16,104 nt of DNA from an uncultured Planctomycetaceae bacterium (GTDB taxonomy: Bacteria; Planctomycetota; Planctomycetia; Planctomycetales; Planctomycetaceae): the NCBI GenBank assembly GCA_903921605.1, contig CAIXQV010001037.1:1-16104 (forward strand), written 5' to 3'. Shown here piece by piece: positions 1 to 7,897 of this stretch. The notes beneath the pieces were generated by a model. The model was given only the letters and a program-made list of their open reading frames with translations, ran no database searches and was not told where the DNA came from. Position numbers and translations under genes: made by a program. Position 1 is the first letter of the stretch; each line of letters opens with the position of its first letter.

Positions 1-6
1 CGATCT

Positions 7-789
7 CTATATGTTCCGCAATGCCGAAAAGGCGTTTTGAATCGACTCACGCAGAAACGCACCGTCGTTCGAATAGACAACAAATCTTGATCCCTGCCCA
101 ATCGTGCGCTGCATTTGTTCCGGCTTGCCAAACCAGCAGCCAGCCGGGATGTGGGAACGATCCGCAACATCGATAATCCGCTTCAGGATTGCGATCAGAT
201 CCGGATGATCATATTCATTCGGGATTCCCATCGCTGTCGTAAGATCATTGGGTCCGACAAAGATCGCGTGGACTCCCGGAATTCCACAGATTGCTTCCAG
301 ATTTTCAATACCTGCCAGAGATTCAATCATGGGCACAAAGACGGTGTTTTGACATCGGTCTTCGAGGATGTACCTGCGACTTTTCTCGTCAGGCCAAACT
401 CCCTCGCGAAGGACTCGCTCCAGAGCGAGTCCTTTCAACGGGCGATAGATGGCGGCAGCAGCCAAACGGCGAGCGTGCTCCACATCTTCAACGTAGGGCA
501 CAACGACTCCATCAAACGTGTCGCAGACCCTCGAGACATCATCCGGATCACGACTGTGCGTCCTTGCCAGGCAGGCAATTCCCTTTGCTGCAAGGGCATA
601 CTTCAACGGCAGAAACTCGGCCAATTCCAAGGCGTTGTGTTCTGCCGTGACGATCACGAAATCCAGTGCCCCTTCCGGAAGCACGTCTACAATCGCCGGA
701 TTCACGGTGTACTGGATGAAGGTTCCAAAGACAGACTGACCACGCTGCATCTTTTCCTTCAGGCTTTTGCCCAGCAGTGGTCCAGCCAT
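7..789 (-). CDS. HpcH/HpaI aldolase family protein
   Basis: This is a 260-residue protein of the HpcH/HpaI (class II, divalent-metal) aldolase/citrate lyase family. Family members cleave or form C-C bonds in 2-oxo-3-deoxy acids such as 4-hydroxy-2-oxoheptanedioate, in the cytoplasm. Visible family marks are the EH pair near residues 50-51 (catalytic His position), R76 in ARTHSRD, the metal-ligand Glu in VPMIES (about 156), and the Asp in VGPNDLTTAMG (about 182). Length is normal for the family and the frame is intact. The ATG at 789 follows GGGA about 8 bases upstream. The usual D-x-EHG motif reads TAEHN here, so the substrate may differ from HpaI. The gene lies 122 bp downstream of the DUF1549 gene on the same strand; no functional link is evident. 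Family call is firm, substrate unknown. Confidence 0.88.
   Translation of the reverse strand: MAGPLLGKSLKEKMQRGQSVFGTFIQYTVNPAIVDVLPEGALDFVIVTAEHNALELAEFLPLKYALAAKGIACLARTHSRDPDDVSRVCDTFDGVVVPYVEDVEHARRLAAAAIYRPLKGLALERVLREGVWPDEKSRRYILEDRCQNTVFVPMIESLAGIENLEAICGIPGVHAIFVGPNDLTTAMGIPNEYDHPDLIAILKRIIDVADRSHIPAGCWFGKPEQMQRTIGQGSRFVVYSNDGAFLRESIQNAFSALRNI
409..434. repeat. 12-bp perfect inverted repeat inside the aldolase gene
   Basis: AAGGACTCGCTC at 409-420 is followed after two bases by its exact reverse complement at 423-434. As RNA it would form an 11-bp stem closed by a four-base loop. It lies in the codons for the KGLALERVL segment (about residues 119-127) of the aldolase, so it is translated. 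The role is unknown. Confidence 0.75.
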
Positions 790-811
790 TCCAGCATCCC
801 ATAACTATCAC

Positions 812-851
812 AAGCTTATCACCGTCAGCCGCTCTCCGGAGCCGTAAGCTT
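812..851. repeat. Intergenic inverted repeat between DUF1549 gene and aldolase gene
   Basis: AAGCTTA at 812-818 pairs with TAAGCTT at 845-851. Inside it is a small GCTC/GAGC stem (831-834 with 839-842, loop TCCG). It lies in the 122-bp gap before the aldolase start. On the minus strand no T-run follows, so it is not a convincing intrinsic terminator; it could be an mRNA structure in the aldolase leader. Confidence 0.4.
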
Positions 852-911
852 TTAGGTCCCACGCGTTAAATCCGAACTTTTTTTGAGAACACCTATCGCC
901 CGGTGAATGCC

Positions 912-3338
912 TCAATGCTGGAAGAGGAATTCCTTGCTGTTGATCACAGCCCAGGCAATATCTTCCAGAGCCCGAGTCCGGTCTTCATTGGCCTTGATGT
1001 GGTTCTGTGCTGTTTGCTGTTCTTCAGGCAGCGGAGGCCGACTCAATGCCGTCAAATACAAGAGTTCAATAATCTCTGCATCCGACTTTGCGCCAGCGAC
1101 CCACTTGTGCACGTTCCCTGCATCAGATCGCAGTTTGTTGTGTACTGTCGGCCCGTTAATCAACTGAAGGGCCTGAGACAAATTACTGTCTGTGGATCGC
1201 TCGCACTCACAGGGAAGCTCTCGCTGAGGCTGACCAAAGACCTGCAGGAACTTGTGTCCTTCAGGTGGGTCAACCAGGTCAACGGCTTTGGTACCGCCAG
1301 GCATTCCTGCGAAGTCTTCCGGCAGTCCTGTAACAGCGCAAATGGAATCTAAAAGCTGTTCCGCTGTCAGCATGCGAGTTGTCGCGTGGCTGAAGTAGAT
1401 CTCATCATCTGCGTTATACTTGTTTCTCTGGGAACTCAATTGGTAAACCCGACTGTTCATAATTGTGCGGATGAGGTGGCGTGAAGAAAAGCCACTCTTC
1501 ACCAACTCGCCAGCCAGATAATTTAACAGTTCAGGGTTGGACGGCGGATTCGAATCTCGGAAGTCATCCACGGGATCGACGATCCCCTTACCCACAACAT
1601 GACCCCAGATACGATTTGCCAGAGAGCGTGCGAAGAATGGATTCTCGTTCTTCGTCAGCCAATCCGCAAAAACAACTCGACGATCCTGATCTGCAGGAAC
1701 ATCGACATCACCCTGCATCAATAGCCGAACCTTCATTTGTTTTCCGGTACGAGGCTGAGTCACTTCTCCACCAGCTTTGACAAAGATCATTTCATCATCC
1801 GGGAGCCCGGTTTCCTTGCGCCCCACACGGATGAAGGCGGCTGCTGTCCCGTAGTAATCATCCTGAGTCCATTTTTCGAAGGGATGGTTATGACATTTTG
1901 CGCACTGAATACGGATCCCAAGAAACAATTGTGCGGTCGTTTCGGTGGCATCAATTTCGTCGCGACTTGCTTTCCAATAAGCCGCGGCAGCATTCTGCTG
2001 CGTGCTGCCGGTTGCAGTCAGGAGTTCATGTGCGAACTGATTCAACGGAACATCATTCTTGACGACGTCAAAAAGCCATCGGCGAAACTTATGCACGCCT
2101 GTTCGAGTCATTTTCTTGCTGTTGGATCGAAGCAGATCGGACCATTTCATAGACCAGAATCGGGCATGATCATCGGTCGCAAGTAATCGATCGATGACAG
2201 CAGCACGCTTTTCGGGAGACTGATCTGCAAGGAACTGCTGAGATTCCTCCAAAGACGGAAGACGGCCAGTCAGGTCGAGCGTTGCCCTGCGAAGAAAGTC
2301 AGTGTCGCTGCACAACTCGGAGGGCTGAATCTGCAGCTGCTTCAGCTTTCCAAACACCAGTCGATCAATCTCAGTCGTCTCAGCCGGACTTGGCCACTGA
2401 AAATCAGGTCGCTCGGTAAGGAATGTGAGTTGAGTTGTAGACACTTTGTCGAGGTAGCGGGCCAGAACTGTCACTTCTCCACGCCCCTGCTGCGAGACCA
2501 CACCAGACGGTGAGATCATGCCAATGCCTTCATCCGAAGAATCAAATGCCGTGAGCGCAGTGATATCTCTCACTGATCCGTCGCTGAAATAACCATTGAC
2601 AATCAGTTGCTGTCGATCAGCCCCATCTCGGAGAACTCTTGGAGACGGCAGCAACTCAATCCGTGACAACGTAGAAGCGCCGTCTGGATCCAGTTTCATT
2701 CCTTCGGCGATCCAGTCTCTTAAAACCCGATGACTAGGATCTCCATTTTGAAGCCGGCGACCACCTCCGTGAGCTACTTCCATCAACGGCTTTCGAAGCA
2801 GCAGGCTTTCATCAGGGCTCAGCACATTCGAACGACGATTGAAGAATTCTCCTCGCAACGTCACCAAATCGACATTAGGGTCGTAGCCTCGAAGAGAAAG
2901 ACGGAAACCGCCTTTGCCAGATGGCGACCCGTGACAGGCCCCCATGTTGCAGCCGGACTTTGTGAGAGACGCCAGTATCTCAGTTTGAAAGGAGACTGGC
3001 GAAGGCATTTCAAAGTTTGACACAGCCACCTTAGCAGATGCCGATTGGCCACCACGCGTCACATGCACCGTCGTGGTACCATTACCTTTAGCCTTTACAA
3101 CTCCGCCCTCAACGACAGCGACAGCAGCGTCGTCCGTTCGGTATTCAGCCAGCCCTGTAGCGTCGTGAATTGTCGCAGCATCACCATTCGCCGTAACGAT
3201 CAACTGCTGCACGCCACGAGGACCAACGAGAGCGACCTCGACTGGCTGAACAGAGAGCGATAATGTCGGTAGCTCAGCAGCAAAAGAAGCTGAAGTACCA
3301 ATTACGAATATCAACAACAGGCAGGTTAAGCGGAGCAT
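912..3338 (-). CDS. Secreted DUF1549/DUF1553 protein with Ig-like domains and heme motifs
   Basis: This 808-residue protein has a planctomycete-type architecture. In order it shows a signal peptide (MLRLTCLLLIFVIG to about residue 21), a bacterial Ig-like (BIG2-type) domain (about 25-107), a cytochrome-like segment with a C-x4-CH motif (CNMGACH, about 130-136), a second Ig-like stretch (about 225-308), DUF1549 (about 320-510) with a canonical CAKCH heme motif near 479-483, and DUF1553 to the C-terminus (NRIWGHVVGKGIVDPVDDFRDSNPP). It should act outside the cytoplasmic membrane; heme binding is inferred from the motifs and the reaction is unknown. I chose the ATG at 3338 because it begins the signal peptide and has AAAGG 10 bases upstream. 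A GTG at 3395 would add 19 residues in front of the signal. It sits downstream of the PPC gene on the same strand. The DUF1501 partner often found with this family is absent from the window. Confidence 0.9.
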   Translation of the reverse strand: MLRLTCLLLIFVIGTSASFAAELPTLSLSVQPVEVALVGPRGVQQLIVTANGDAATIHDATGLAEYRTDDAAVAVVEGGVVKAKGNGTTTVHVTRGGQSASAKVAVSNFEMPSPVSFQTEILASLTKSGCNMGACHGSPSGKGGFRLSLRGYDPNVDLVTLRGEFFNRRSNVLSPDESLLLRKPLMEVAHGGGRRLQNGDPSHRVLRDWIAEGMKLDPDGASTLSRIELLPSPRVLRDGADRQQLIVNGYFSDGSVRDITALTAFDSSDEGIGMISPSGVVSQQGRGEVTVLARYLDKVSTTQLTFLTERPDFQWPSPAETTEIDRLVFGKLKQLQIQPSELCSDTDFLRRATLDLTGRLPSLEESQQFLADQSPEKRAAVIDRLLATDDHARFWSMKWSDLLRSNSKKMTRTGVHKFRRWLFDVVKNDVPLNQFAHELLTATGSTQQNAAAAYWKASRDEIDATETTAQLFLGIRIQCAKCHNHPFEKWTQDDYYGTAAAFIRVGRKETGLPDDEMIFVKAGGEVTQPRTGKQMKVRLLMQGDVDVPADQDRRVVFADWLTKNENPFFARSLANRIWGHVVGKGIVDPVDDFRDSNPPSNPELLNYLAGELVKSGFSSRHLIRTIMNSRVYQLSSQRNKYNADDEIYFSHATTRMLTAEQLLDSICAVTGLPEDFAGMPGGTKAVDLVDPPEGHKFLQVFGQPQRELPCECERSTDSNLSQALQLINGPTVHNKLRSDAGNVHKWVAGAKSDAEIIELLYLTALSRPPLPEEQQTAQNHIKANEDRTRALEDIAWAVINSKEFLFQH

Positions 3339-3423
3339 AGTGACGAAGCCTTTGTTTGCGATTCTTTGTAGCCAGGCATTGGCCTGAATACGCACTTTCC
3401 AGGAACTTTTGCTATTCAGTGAA

Positions 3424-3438
3424 TTGCCGGAGCGGCAA
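3424..3438. repeat. Short intergenic hairpin TTGCCG-GAG-CGGCAA
   Basis: A perfect 6-bp stem with a 3-base loop lies in the gap between the PPC gene stop and the DUF1549 start. There is no T-run on either side, so termination is not supported. It may be an mRNA processing or stability structure between co-transcribed genes. Confidence 0.4.
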
Positions 3439-3490
3439 CTCGGGTGGGATCTTTGGGCAGTTCAAAAACAGAAATCGATAACCCATTAAT

Positions 3491-5482
3491 CTACTTGGTA
3501 ACAACTTCGACAACGATTGGCGGAACAGGATGAACAGGTTCAACTTTATCCTTCTTTGACTTTCCCTGAAGGAAAACAGTGAAAGGTCCTATTGGGGCAT
3601 CAGCGGTAGCAGTAATCGTGACTGCCAACTCTCCTGCAGCCATCGACCCACCCGTCACCGTAATTCCGGCCGGTAGTTGATCAGCCGGAGTTGCGAGGGC
3701 GATTTCAATCGGCTCCGTCCATTCAGCGGTTCGAGTCGACTTCACGACAACTGTTGCGGCAGCACCTTGCGTGACATTGAGACTTGAGGGCTCTGCCGAA
3801 AATGAAAACTGAACTGCAGGTTGAACGGCAGCAAAGAGATCGGTTCTGACTCGGGCACTTCGGAACAGCTCTGCATCAGCTTTCTTTGGAGCTGGCGGGG
3901 CCAGTTGAATTTCAGCCGGCGGCATGCCAACACCATCCGGTGCTGTAATGCGAAGAGTTACTGGTCCCCAGTCGGCATCGGATGCAGCTGCGGCAGGATC
4001 TTTCGCAGTAAGGACAACAGGCACGGCACTCTGCTTTCCGCCAATAATGAATGGAGACATTGTCAGCGCTGCCGGCAGCCCGACAGCTTCCACTTTCAGC
4101 GGACCATCGTAATGAATTCTCCTCACCGCGAGCAGCATCGCAGCACTGCCACCTCTGGGCACATTAACACGATCGGCCGGAGCAGTCACTTTGACGGCCT
4201 TTCGCCCTCGAAACACGTCCAGAGCATAGATCCACTCCGAACCTCCCCGACCCGCGATCTCACTAACCTTCAGAAAAAAGTCACCAGCAGCAGGGAGCAT
4301 GAACGTGAGTTCCGCATCTCGCGGCCCCGCATCATCGTTCTCTGCGACCTTCCCACCTTCCGAGTTGTAAAGTTCAAGCATCACATCGGTGGGGCTGCTG
4401 AGCTCACGCGTTCGAGTTACCACCAAAAGAGCTGTCGGCTCGGCCACGGTCACCTTAAACCAGTCGGAATCTCCCTTTGCATTGAAGCTTCCGGTCAGCA
4501 TCAGCGATTCCGCCGCCAAGACCGTGGCTTCAGCTCGACCATTATTCGGCTCCACTTCATTCTGCGACAGACTTGTCGTAACAAGTACTACCCCAAGCGT
4601 ACTCGCATCTGCCTCGGCTGGTCGAAAAGAGACCGGCACAAATGAAGCCGGCAGATCAGCGGATCCCTGAGCAGAAGCCTCGCCGACAACCTCTCCCGAA
4701 CTACCAACCAAAGAAACTTTCCCACCGACCTGAGTAACTCGCGGCATTGTCGCACTGGCCAGCGACATCTTTCCCATTCGGAGATGAAAGAAGTGACGGG
4801 CACCGCCTGAATAACGAACATCTCGCAATTCGATTCGATGCTCACCATCAACGGCGGCCGTGAACTGAAGTTGAGTATCTCCTTCAGCACCAGGCAGATC
4901 ATCGCGGTAAGCAATCTCTTTGCCATCTGGACCGGTCACTCGGAGAACCGGATCAAGATCCGAACCCAGTCGACGAGCAAGCACTTCCGCACTCACCGAC
5001 TGGCCAGCCGTTAATGCAACACGGAAGAATCTCGACAAGACGGGATTGAGCTGCCCTTCGACACAACATGGCAATGTGACCACCTGACCAACAGCACGAT
5101 CCTCGCTTTCAGGTGTCATAGCAATGGACGGTAAGTCATCCACGACCAACCAACCAGCCTCCGAACAACCATGATTTGTGACCACTCTTGCCGGATAAAT
5201 GCCTGGTACAGCATCGACTTTTACATCACCTTCAAAGGTAACTGGCTGATCCTTCGAAAGATCGGAGCCTTCTTTTGGTCGAAGCGTACCAACCGGCGTC
5301 CATAGACCACTCGCCCCCATCAATTGCTTACCGTTGACTACAACGTTTGCCTTTTGTCCCGGCCTGAAATTCGCCACATCAAGTCGATCAATGATGGGTT
5401 CCTGAGCGGACGCTTCGGGCCAGCCGATGAGCGCACCGAAAGAACATGCGACAGCCAGAACAACTGTGCGGCGGAGAGACAT
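3491..5482 (-). CDS. Secreted PPC-domain protein
   Basis: This is a 663-residue exported protein. A signal peptide (MSLRRTVVLAVACSFGALIG, probable cleavage after EASAQ) is followed by a beta-rich region (to about residue 140). Two prepeptidase-C-terminal (PPC)-like beta domains follow. The first spans about 145-240 (FFRVALTAGQSVSAEVLARR, then LDPVLRVTGPDG). The second spans about 305-425 and begins with the typical EVEPNNGRAEAT and DSDWFKV motifs. The rest is Ig-like or beta-sandwich in character. No catalytic domain is visible, so a structural, binding or carrier role outside the cell is more likely than protease activity. The frame is open upstream to 5590. I chose the ATG at 5482 because it starts the signal peptide, but an ATG at 5506 with GGA upstream is possible. 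The DUF1549 gene follows on the same strand, a pairing common in planctomycetes. Confidence 0.82.
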   Translation of the reverse strand: MSLRRTVVLAVACSFGALIGWPEASAQEPIIDRLDVANFRPGQKANVVVNGKQLMGASGLWTPVGTLRPKEGSDLSKDQPVTFEGDVKVDAVPGIYPARVVTNHGCSEAGWLVVDDLPSIAMTPESEDRAVGQVVTLPCCVEGQLNPVLSRFFRVALTAGQSVSAEVLARRLGSDLDPVLRVTGPDGKEIAYRDDLPGAEGDTQLQFTAAVDGEHRIELRDVRYSGGARHFFHLRMGKMSLASATMPRVTQVGGKVSLVGSSGEVVGEASAQGSADLPASFVPVSFRPAEADASTLGVVLVTTSLSQNEVEPNNGRAEATVLAAESLMLTGSFNAKGDSDWFKVTVAEPTALLVVTRTRELSSPTDVMLELYNSEGGKVAENDDAGPRDAELTFMLPAAGDFFLKVSEIAGRGGSEWIYALDVFRGRKAVKVTAPADRVNVPRGGSAAMLLAVRRIHYDGPLKVEAVGLPAALTMSPFIIGGKQSAVPVVLTAKDPAAAASDADWGPVTLRITAPDGVGMPPAEIQLAPPAPKKADAELFRSARVRTDLFAAVQPAVQFSFSAEPSSLNVTQGAAATVVVKSTRTAEWTEPIEIALATPADQLPAGITVTGGSMAAGELAVTITATADAPIGPFTVFLQGKSKKDKVEPVHPVPPIVVEVVTK

Positions 5483-5937
5483 TACAGGTGTGATATAAAC
5501 AGCCATCACGGTAGGTTTTCCGAAGAACACATGGCTGGGAAGGCGCGTAGGGAGGACCAACAGTCTAAGCATGGCTGAGGGTGTCGTCAAAGTGAAACCG
5601 CATTTTGATTGAGGAGGAGGCCAATCTTATGCCTGAATCGCGATTGTACGGTTCTCTTCCCGAAACGGCCTTGCCCATGATCCGGCACTTAGCCGGGGGA
5701 GACTCGATTGCCATGTCTCTACTGACCATAAAGAATGGCATTTCTGCAAAGTCAAAGGGTATACTTTCAAAAGTTCTGCAGCTGACGTCTCAACCGCAGT
5801 TTCGCAGTGTATTCCCCATACAGTGTTGATCTGAACAGTTTTTGCATCGAAACTAAAGAAGAATTGTGGTCCTTCTTCTCCGTCGGACCATGTTGATCCA
5901 GACCTCACCTCTCCAGTCGGTTTTTGGAATACCGTTT
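5483..5937. promoter_or_regulatory. Divergent intergenic region between PPC gene and PSCyt1 gene
   Basis: This 455-bp gap separates two exported-protein genes that diverge, so it should hold promoters for both strands. I found no convincing sigma70 -35/-10 pair. The best weak candidate is TTGCCA at 5708 with AAGAAT at 5731, plus strand. It also holds the possible short ORF at 5629-5829. Both flanking reading frames stay open some way into the gap, but the signal peptides argue for the shorter starts. Confidence 0.45.
5629..5829 (+). CDS. Possible small protein, 66 aa, unrecognised
   Basis: An ATG at 5629 has AGGAGGAGG at 5612-5620 with an 8-base spacer, the best ribosome binding site in the window. 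The frame runs 66 codons to TGA at 5827-5829. The product (starting MPESRLYGSLPETALP) is not a family I recognise and has no clear signal peptide, membrane segment or metal motif. Codon choice is unremarkable. It could be a small protein, or a leader peptide for the PSCyt1 gene that starts 108 bases further on. It could also be chance in a divergent promoter region. Confidence 0.28.
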   Translation: MPESRLYGSLPETALPMIRHLAGGDSIAMSLLTIKNGISAKSKGILSKVLQLTSQPQFRSVFPIQC

Positions 5938-7761
5938 ATGATCTCTCGAACGCTTCGCTTGTCAGCCCTCGTCGCGATCACGATTTCAATTTTTGCGTCA
6001 GAGGGACGTTGCGCGTTGCCCCCTGAAGTGAAGAAGGAACTCACTGCGCTGGGCAAAGAGCTGAAAGAAGTTCAGGGCATGGTGAAAAAGAAGGAGGTTG
6101 ATCAGGCCAAAGAGTTGATCAAGAAGACCGAAGAACGCATTAAGGAACTGGCGATTGAAGAGGACGAAAAAGATCGATCCTACGCAACGTTCAAAACCGC
6201 CCTCGAGAAGGCGAAGAATCTGATCCCCGTGAGCTTCGAACAGGAAGTCGCTCCAATCCTGAAAGCAAACTGCCTCCAGTGCCACGGTGAAGCACAGGCC
6301 AGTGCGAATCTCCGTCTTGACACGTACAGCATGATTGCCAAGGGAGGACGAAGCGGAGTCCCGGTTGTTCCTCGTATCCCTCAACGCAGCGGTCTTGTTC
6401 TTCGCATGGTCGCTGAGAACGAACAACAGAGGATGCCAAAAGGGCGCGCCAAACTAGATGACGCTGAGATAATGACGATCGCTCGCTGGATTGAACAAGG
6501 GGCTGCATTCGACGGCAAAGATCAGGATGCACCAATTGGTGACTCGATGGTTGTCAAGAAACCTCCAGTGACCGTTGTGAAGGCGGATGGCACAGAGACT
6601 GTTTCCTTCTCAAAGGATATCGCACCATGGATGGTGAATATCTGCATGGGATGTCATTCAGGAAACAATCCTCGCGGCAATTTCGGTTTCACAACATTCG
6701 AACAATTGCTGCAAGGCGGCCCCACGGGCACAACTATCGTGCCCGGCAAGCCAGACGAAAGCTACATTGTCGACCTTGTCCTGCGGCAGGAACCATTGAA
6801 GATGCCAGCGGGACAGGCTCAGCTTAAGCAATCGCAAGCACTAGCTCTTGAAACATGGATCCGCGAAGGCGCCCATTTCGATGGAAATGATGCGAAGGCT
6901 TCGCTGCGCGAAATCGTGCCTACGGAAGCACAAATGGAAGCAGCCAAGCTGGCTTCAATGACGGATGCGGAGTTTGCCGAACGACGAATTACGCAAACGG
7001 CAGAACTGTGGAAGCGAGTTTCCCCGAAGTCAGAAGGCGTCTCTGCGACCACGAGCAATTTCTACCTCTACGGAACAGCATCGGAAGATCGCCTGAAGGA
7101 GCTCGGCGAAAAAGCTGAAGCCCATCTGACGAAACTGGCCTCCACTTACAGCCTGCCTGCTGGAGAAAAGGCGTTTCGCGGAAGACTGGCCATTTTTGTC
7201 ACGGCTGAGCGATTCGACTATGAAGAATTCAATACGGTACTGATGAACGGGCGAAGAACTCCGAAGGCCGTCTCAGGCCACACCGTACTCAACGCAAACT
7301 TCGAAACGGCCTATATCGCGATGCACGATGTCGGTGATACCCAGTCTGCAGAAGCATTGTCGGCGGAGCAATTGCTGAAGTCGCTCATTAGCCAGTGCTA
7401 CCTGACTAGAGACGGGGCCACACTGCCGGACTGGCTGAAGCAGGGTTTCGGGCTGCTGGAATCAGGCGTTGAAGAGAACGCTGATTACGTGAAAGCCGTT
7501 CCCACTCGTGCTGGACAGGCTGTGGCGACAATTGACGATCCCGGAAAACTGTTCAATGACGGAACTCTGGCCCCTGAAGAAGTCAGTGATGTTGGCTATC
7601 TGCTGGTGAAGTTCCTCCTGTCTCAGGGTGGCCCCGCACGTTTTCAGCAGCTTGTTGGTGAATTACGCACAAACCCTGACGCAGCGCGAGCGATTCAGCA
7701 AGTTTACGGAAGCGCGCCCGCAGCGTTGGGGCAGATGTTTCTGCGGAATGGCGGGAAGTAA
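5938..7761 (+). CDS. Secreted di-heme PSCyt1-type protein with peptidase-like C-terminal domain
   Basis: This is a 607-residue exported protein. The signal peptide is MISRTLRLSALVAITISIFA (cleavage near EGRCA). A charged helical, probably coiled-coil segment (about 28-90) follows. Then come two tandem planctomycete cytochrome-c-like domains with CxxCH motifs: CLQCH (about 112-116) after FEQEVAPILKAN, and CMGCH (about 236-240) after FSKDIAPWMVN. Each is followed by the family's conserved P-x-xS and KMP or RMP features (QRMPKG, LKMPAG), the latter suiting a distal Met ligand. The C-terminal half (about 375-607) resembles gluzincin/DUF1570-like domains, with LPDWLKQGFGLLESG where active members have a W-x-xEG motif. 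The HExxH expected about 20 residues earlier is missing (LLKSLISQC). I chose ATG 5938 because it starts the signal peptide; the frame is open to 5866. Its redox partner is unknown. Confidence 0.85.
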   Translation: MISRTLRLSALVAITISIFASEGRCALPPEVKKELTALGKELKEVQGMVKKKEVDQAKELIKKTEERIKELAIEEDEKDRSYATFKTALEKAKNLIPVSFEQEVAPILKANCLQCHGEAQASANLRLDTYSMIAKGGRSGVPVVPRIPQRSGLVLRMVAENEQQRMPKGRAKLDDAEIMTIARWIEQGAAFDGKDQDAPIGDSMVVKKPPVTVVKADGTETVSFSKDIAPWMVNICMGCHSGNNPRGNFGFTTFEQLLQGGPTGTTIVPGKPDESYIVDLVLRQEPLKMPAGQAQLKQSQALALETWIREGAHFDGNDAKASLREIVPTEAQMEAAKLASMTDAEFAERRITQTAELWKRVSPKSEGVSATTSNFYLYGTASEDRLKELGEKAEAHLTKLASTYSLPAGEKAFRGRLAIFVTAERFDYEEFNTVLMNGRRTPKAVSGHTVLNANFETAYIAMHDVGDTQSAEALSAEQLLKSLISQCYLTRDGATLPDWLKQGFGLLESGVEENADYVKAVPTRAGQAVATIDDPGKLFNDGTLAPEEVSDVGYLLVKFLLSQGGPARFQQLVGELRTNPDAARAIQQVYGSAPAALGQMFLRNGGK

Positions 7762-7819
7762 ATCCCTCAAAAAGCAATTCCTCTGGCTGTATCTGCTCCG
7801 ATGCCTCGAAGACTCCGAT

Positions 7820-7853
7820 TTACCGGGTATCCGGTTTCGCGATGTCGCGGTAA
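7820..7853. repeat. Nested and tandem hairpins before DUF6807 gene
   Basis: ACCGG (7822-7826) pairs with CCGGT (7831-7835), and CGCGA (7838-7842) pairs with TCGCG (7845-7849). An alternative outer pairing joins TTACCG (7820-7825) to CGGTAA (7848-7853). It lies in the 136-bp gap after the PSCyt1 gene and 45 bases before the DUF6807 start. No T-run follows, so intrinsic termination is doubtful. Confidence 0.4.
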
Positions 7854-7897
7854 TGATCTAGAAATGCGGCTCGGGAAGACTGGAGGGATGACGTTTC

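Noticed and set aside
115..804. 229-codon plus-strand ORF opposite the aldolase gene
   Set aside because: It lies antisense to a clear HpaI-family gene and its product has no family-like pattern.
835..847. 13-base match TCCGGAGCCGTAA shared with 8150-8162
   Set aside because: The second copy is in DUF6807 codons with no shared flanks; probably chance.
3821..4645. 274-codon plus-strand ORF opposite the PPC gene
   Set aside because: Antisense shadow; the product is rich in Arg, Ser and His with no domain pattern.
5736..5750. Sigma54-like TGGCA...TGC
   Set aside because: The GG-to-GC spacing is 7 bases instead of the required 10.
5627..5908. 93-codon minus-strand ORF in the divergent gap
   Set aside because: No ribosome binding site and no protein-like pattern; the opposite-strand frame has the better signal.
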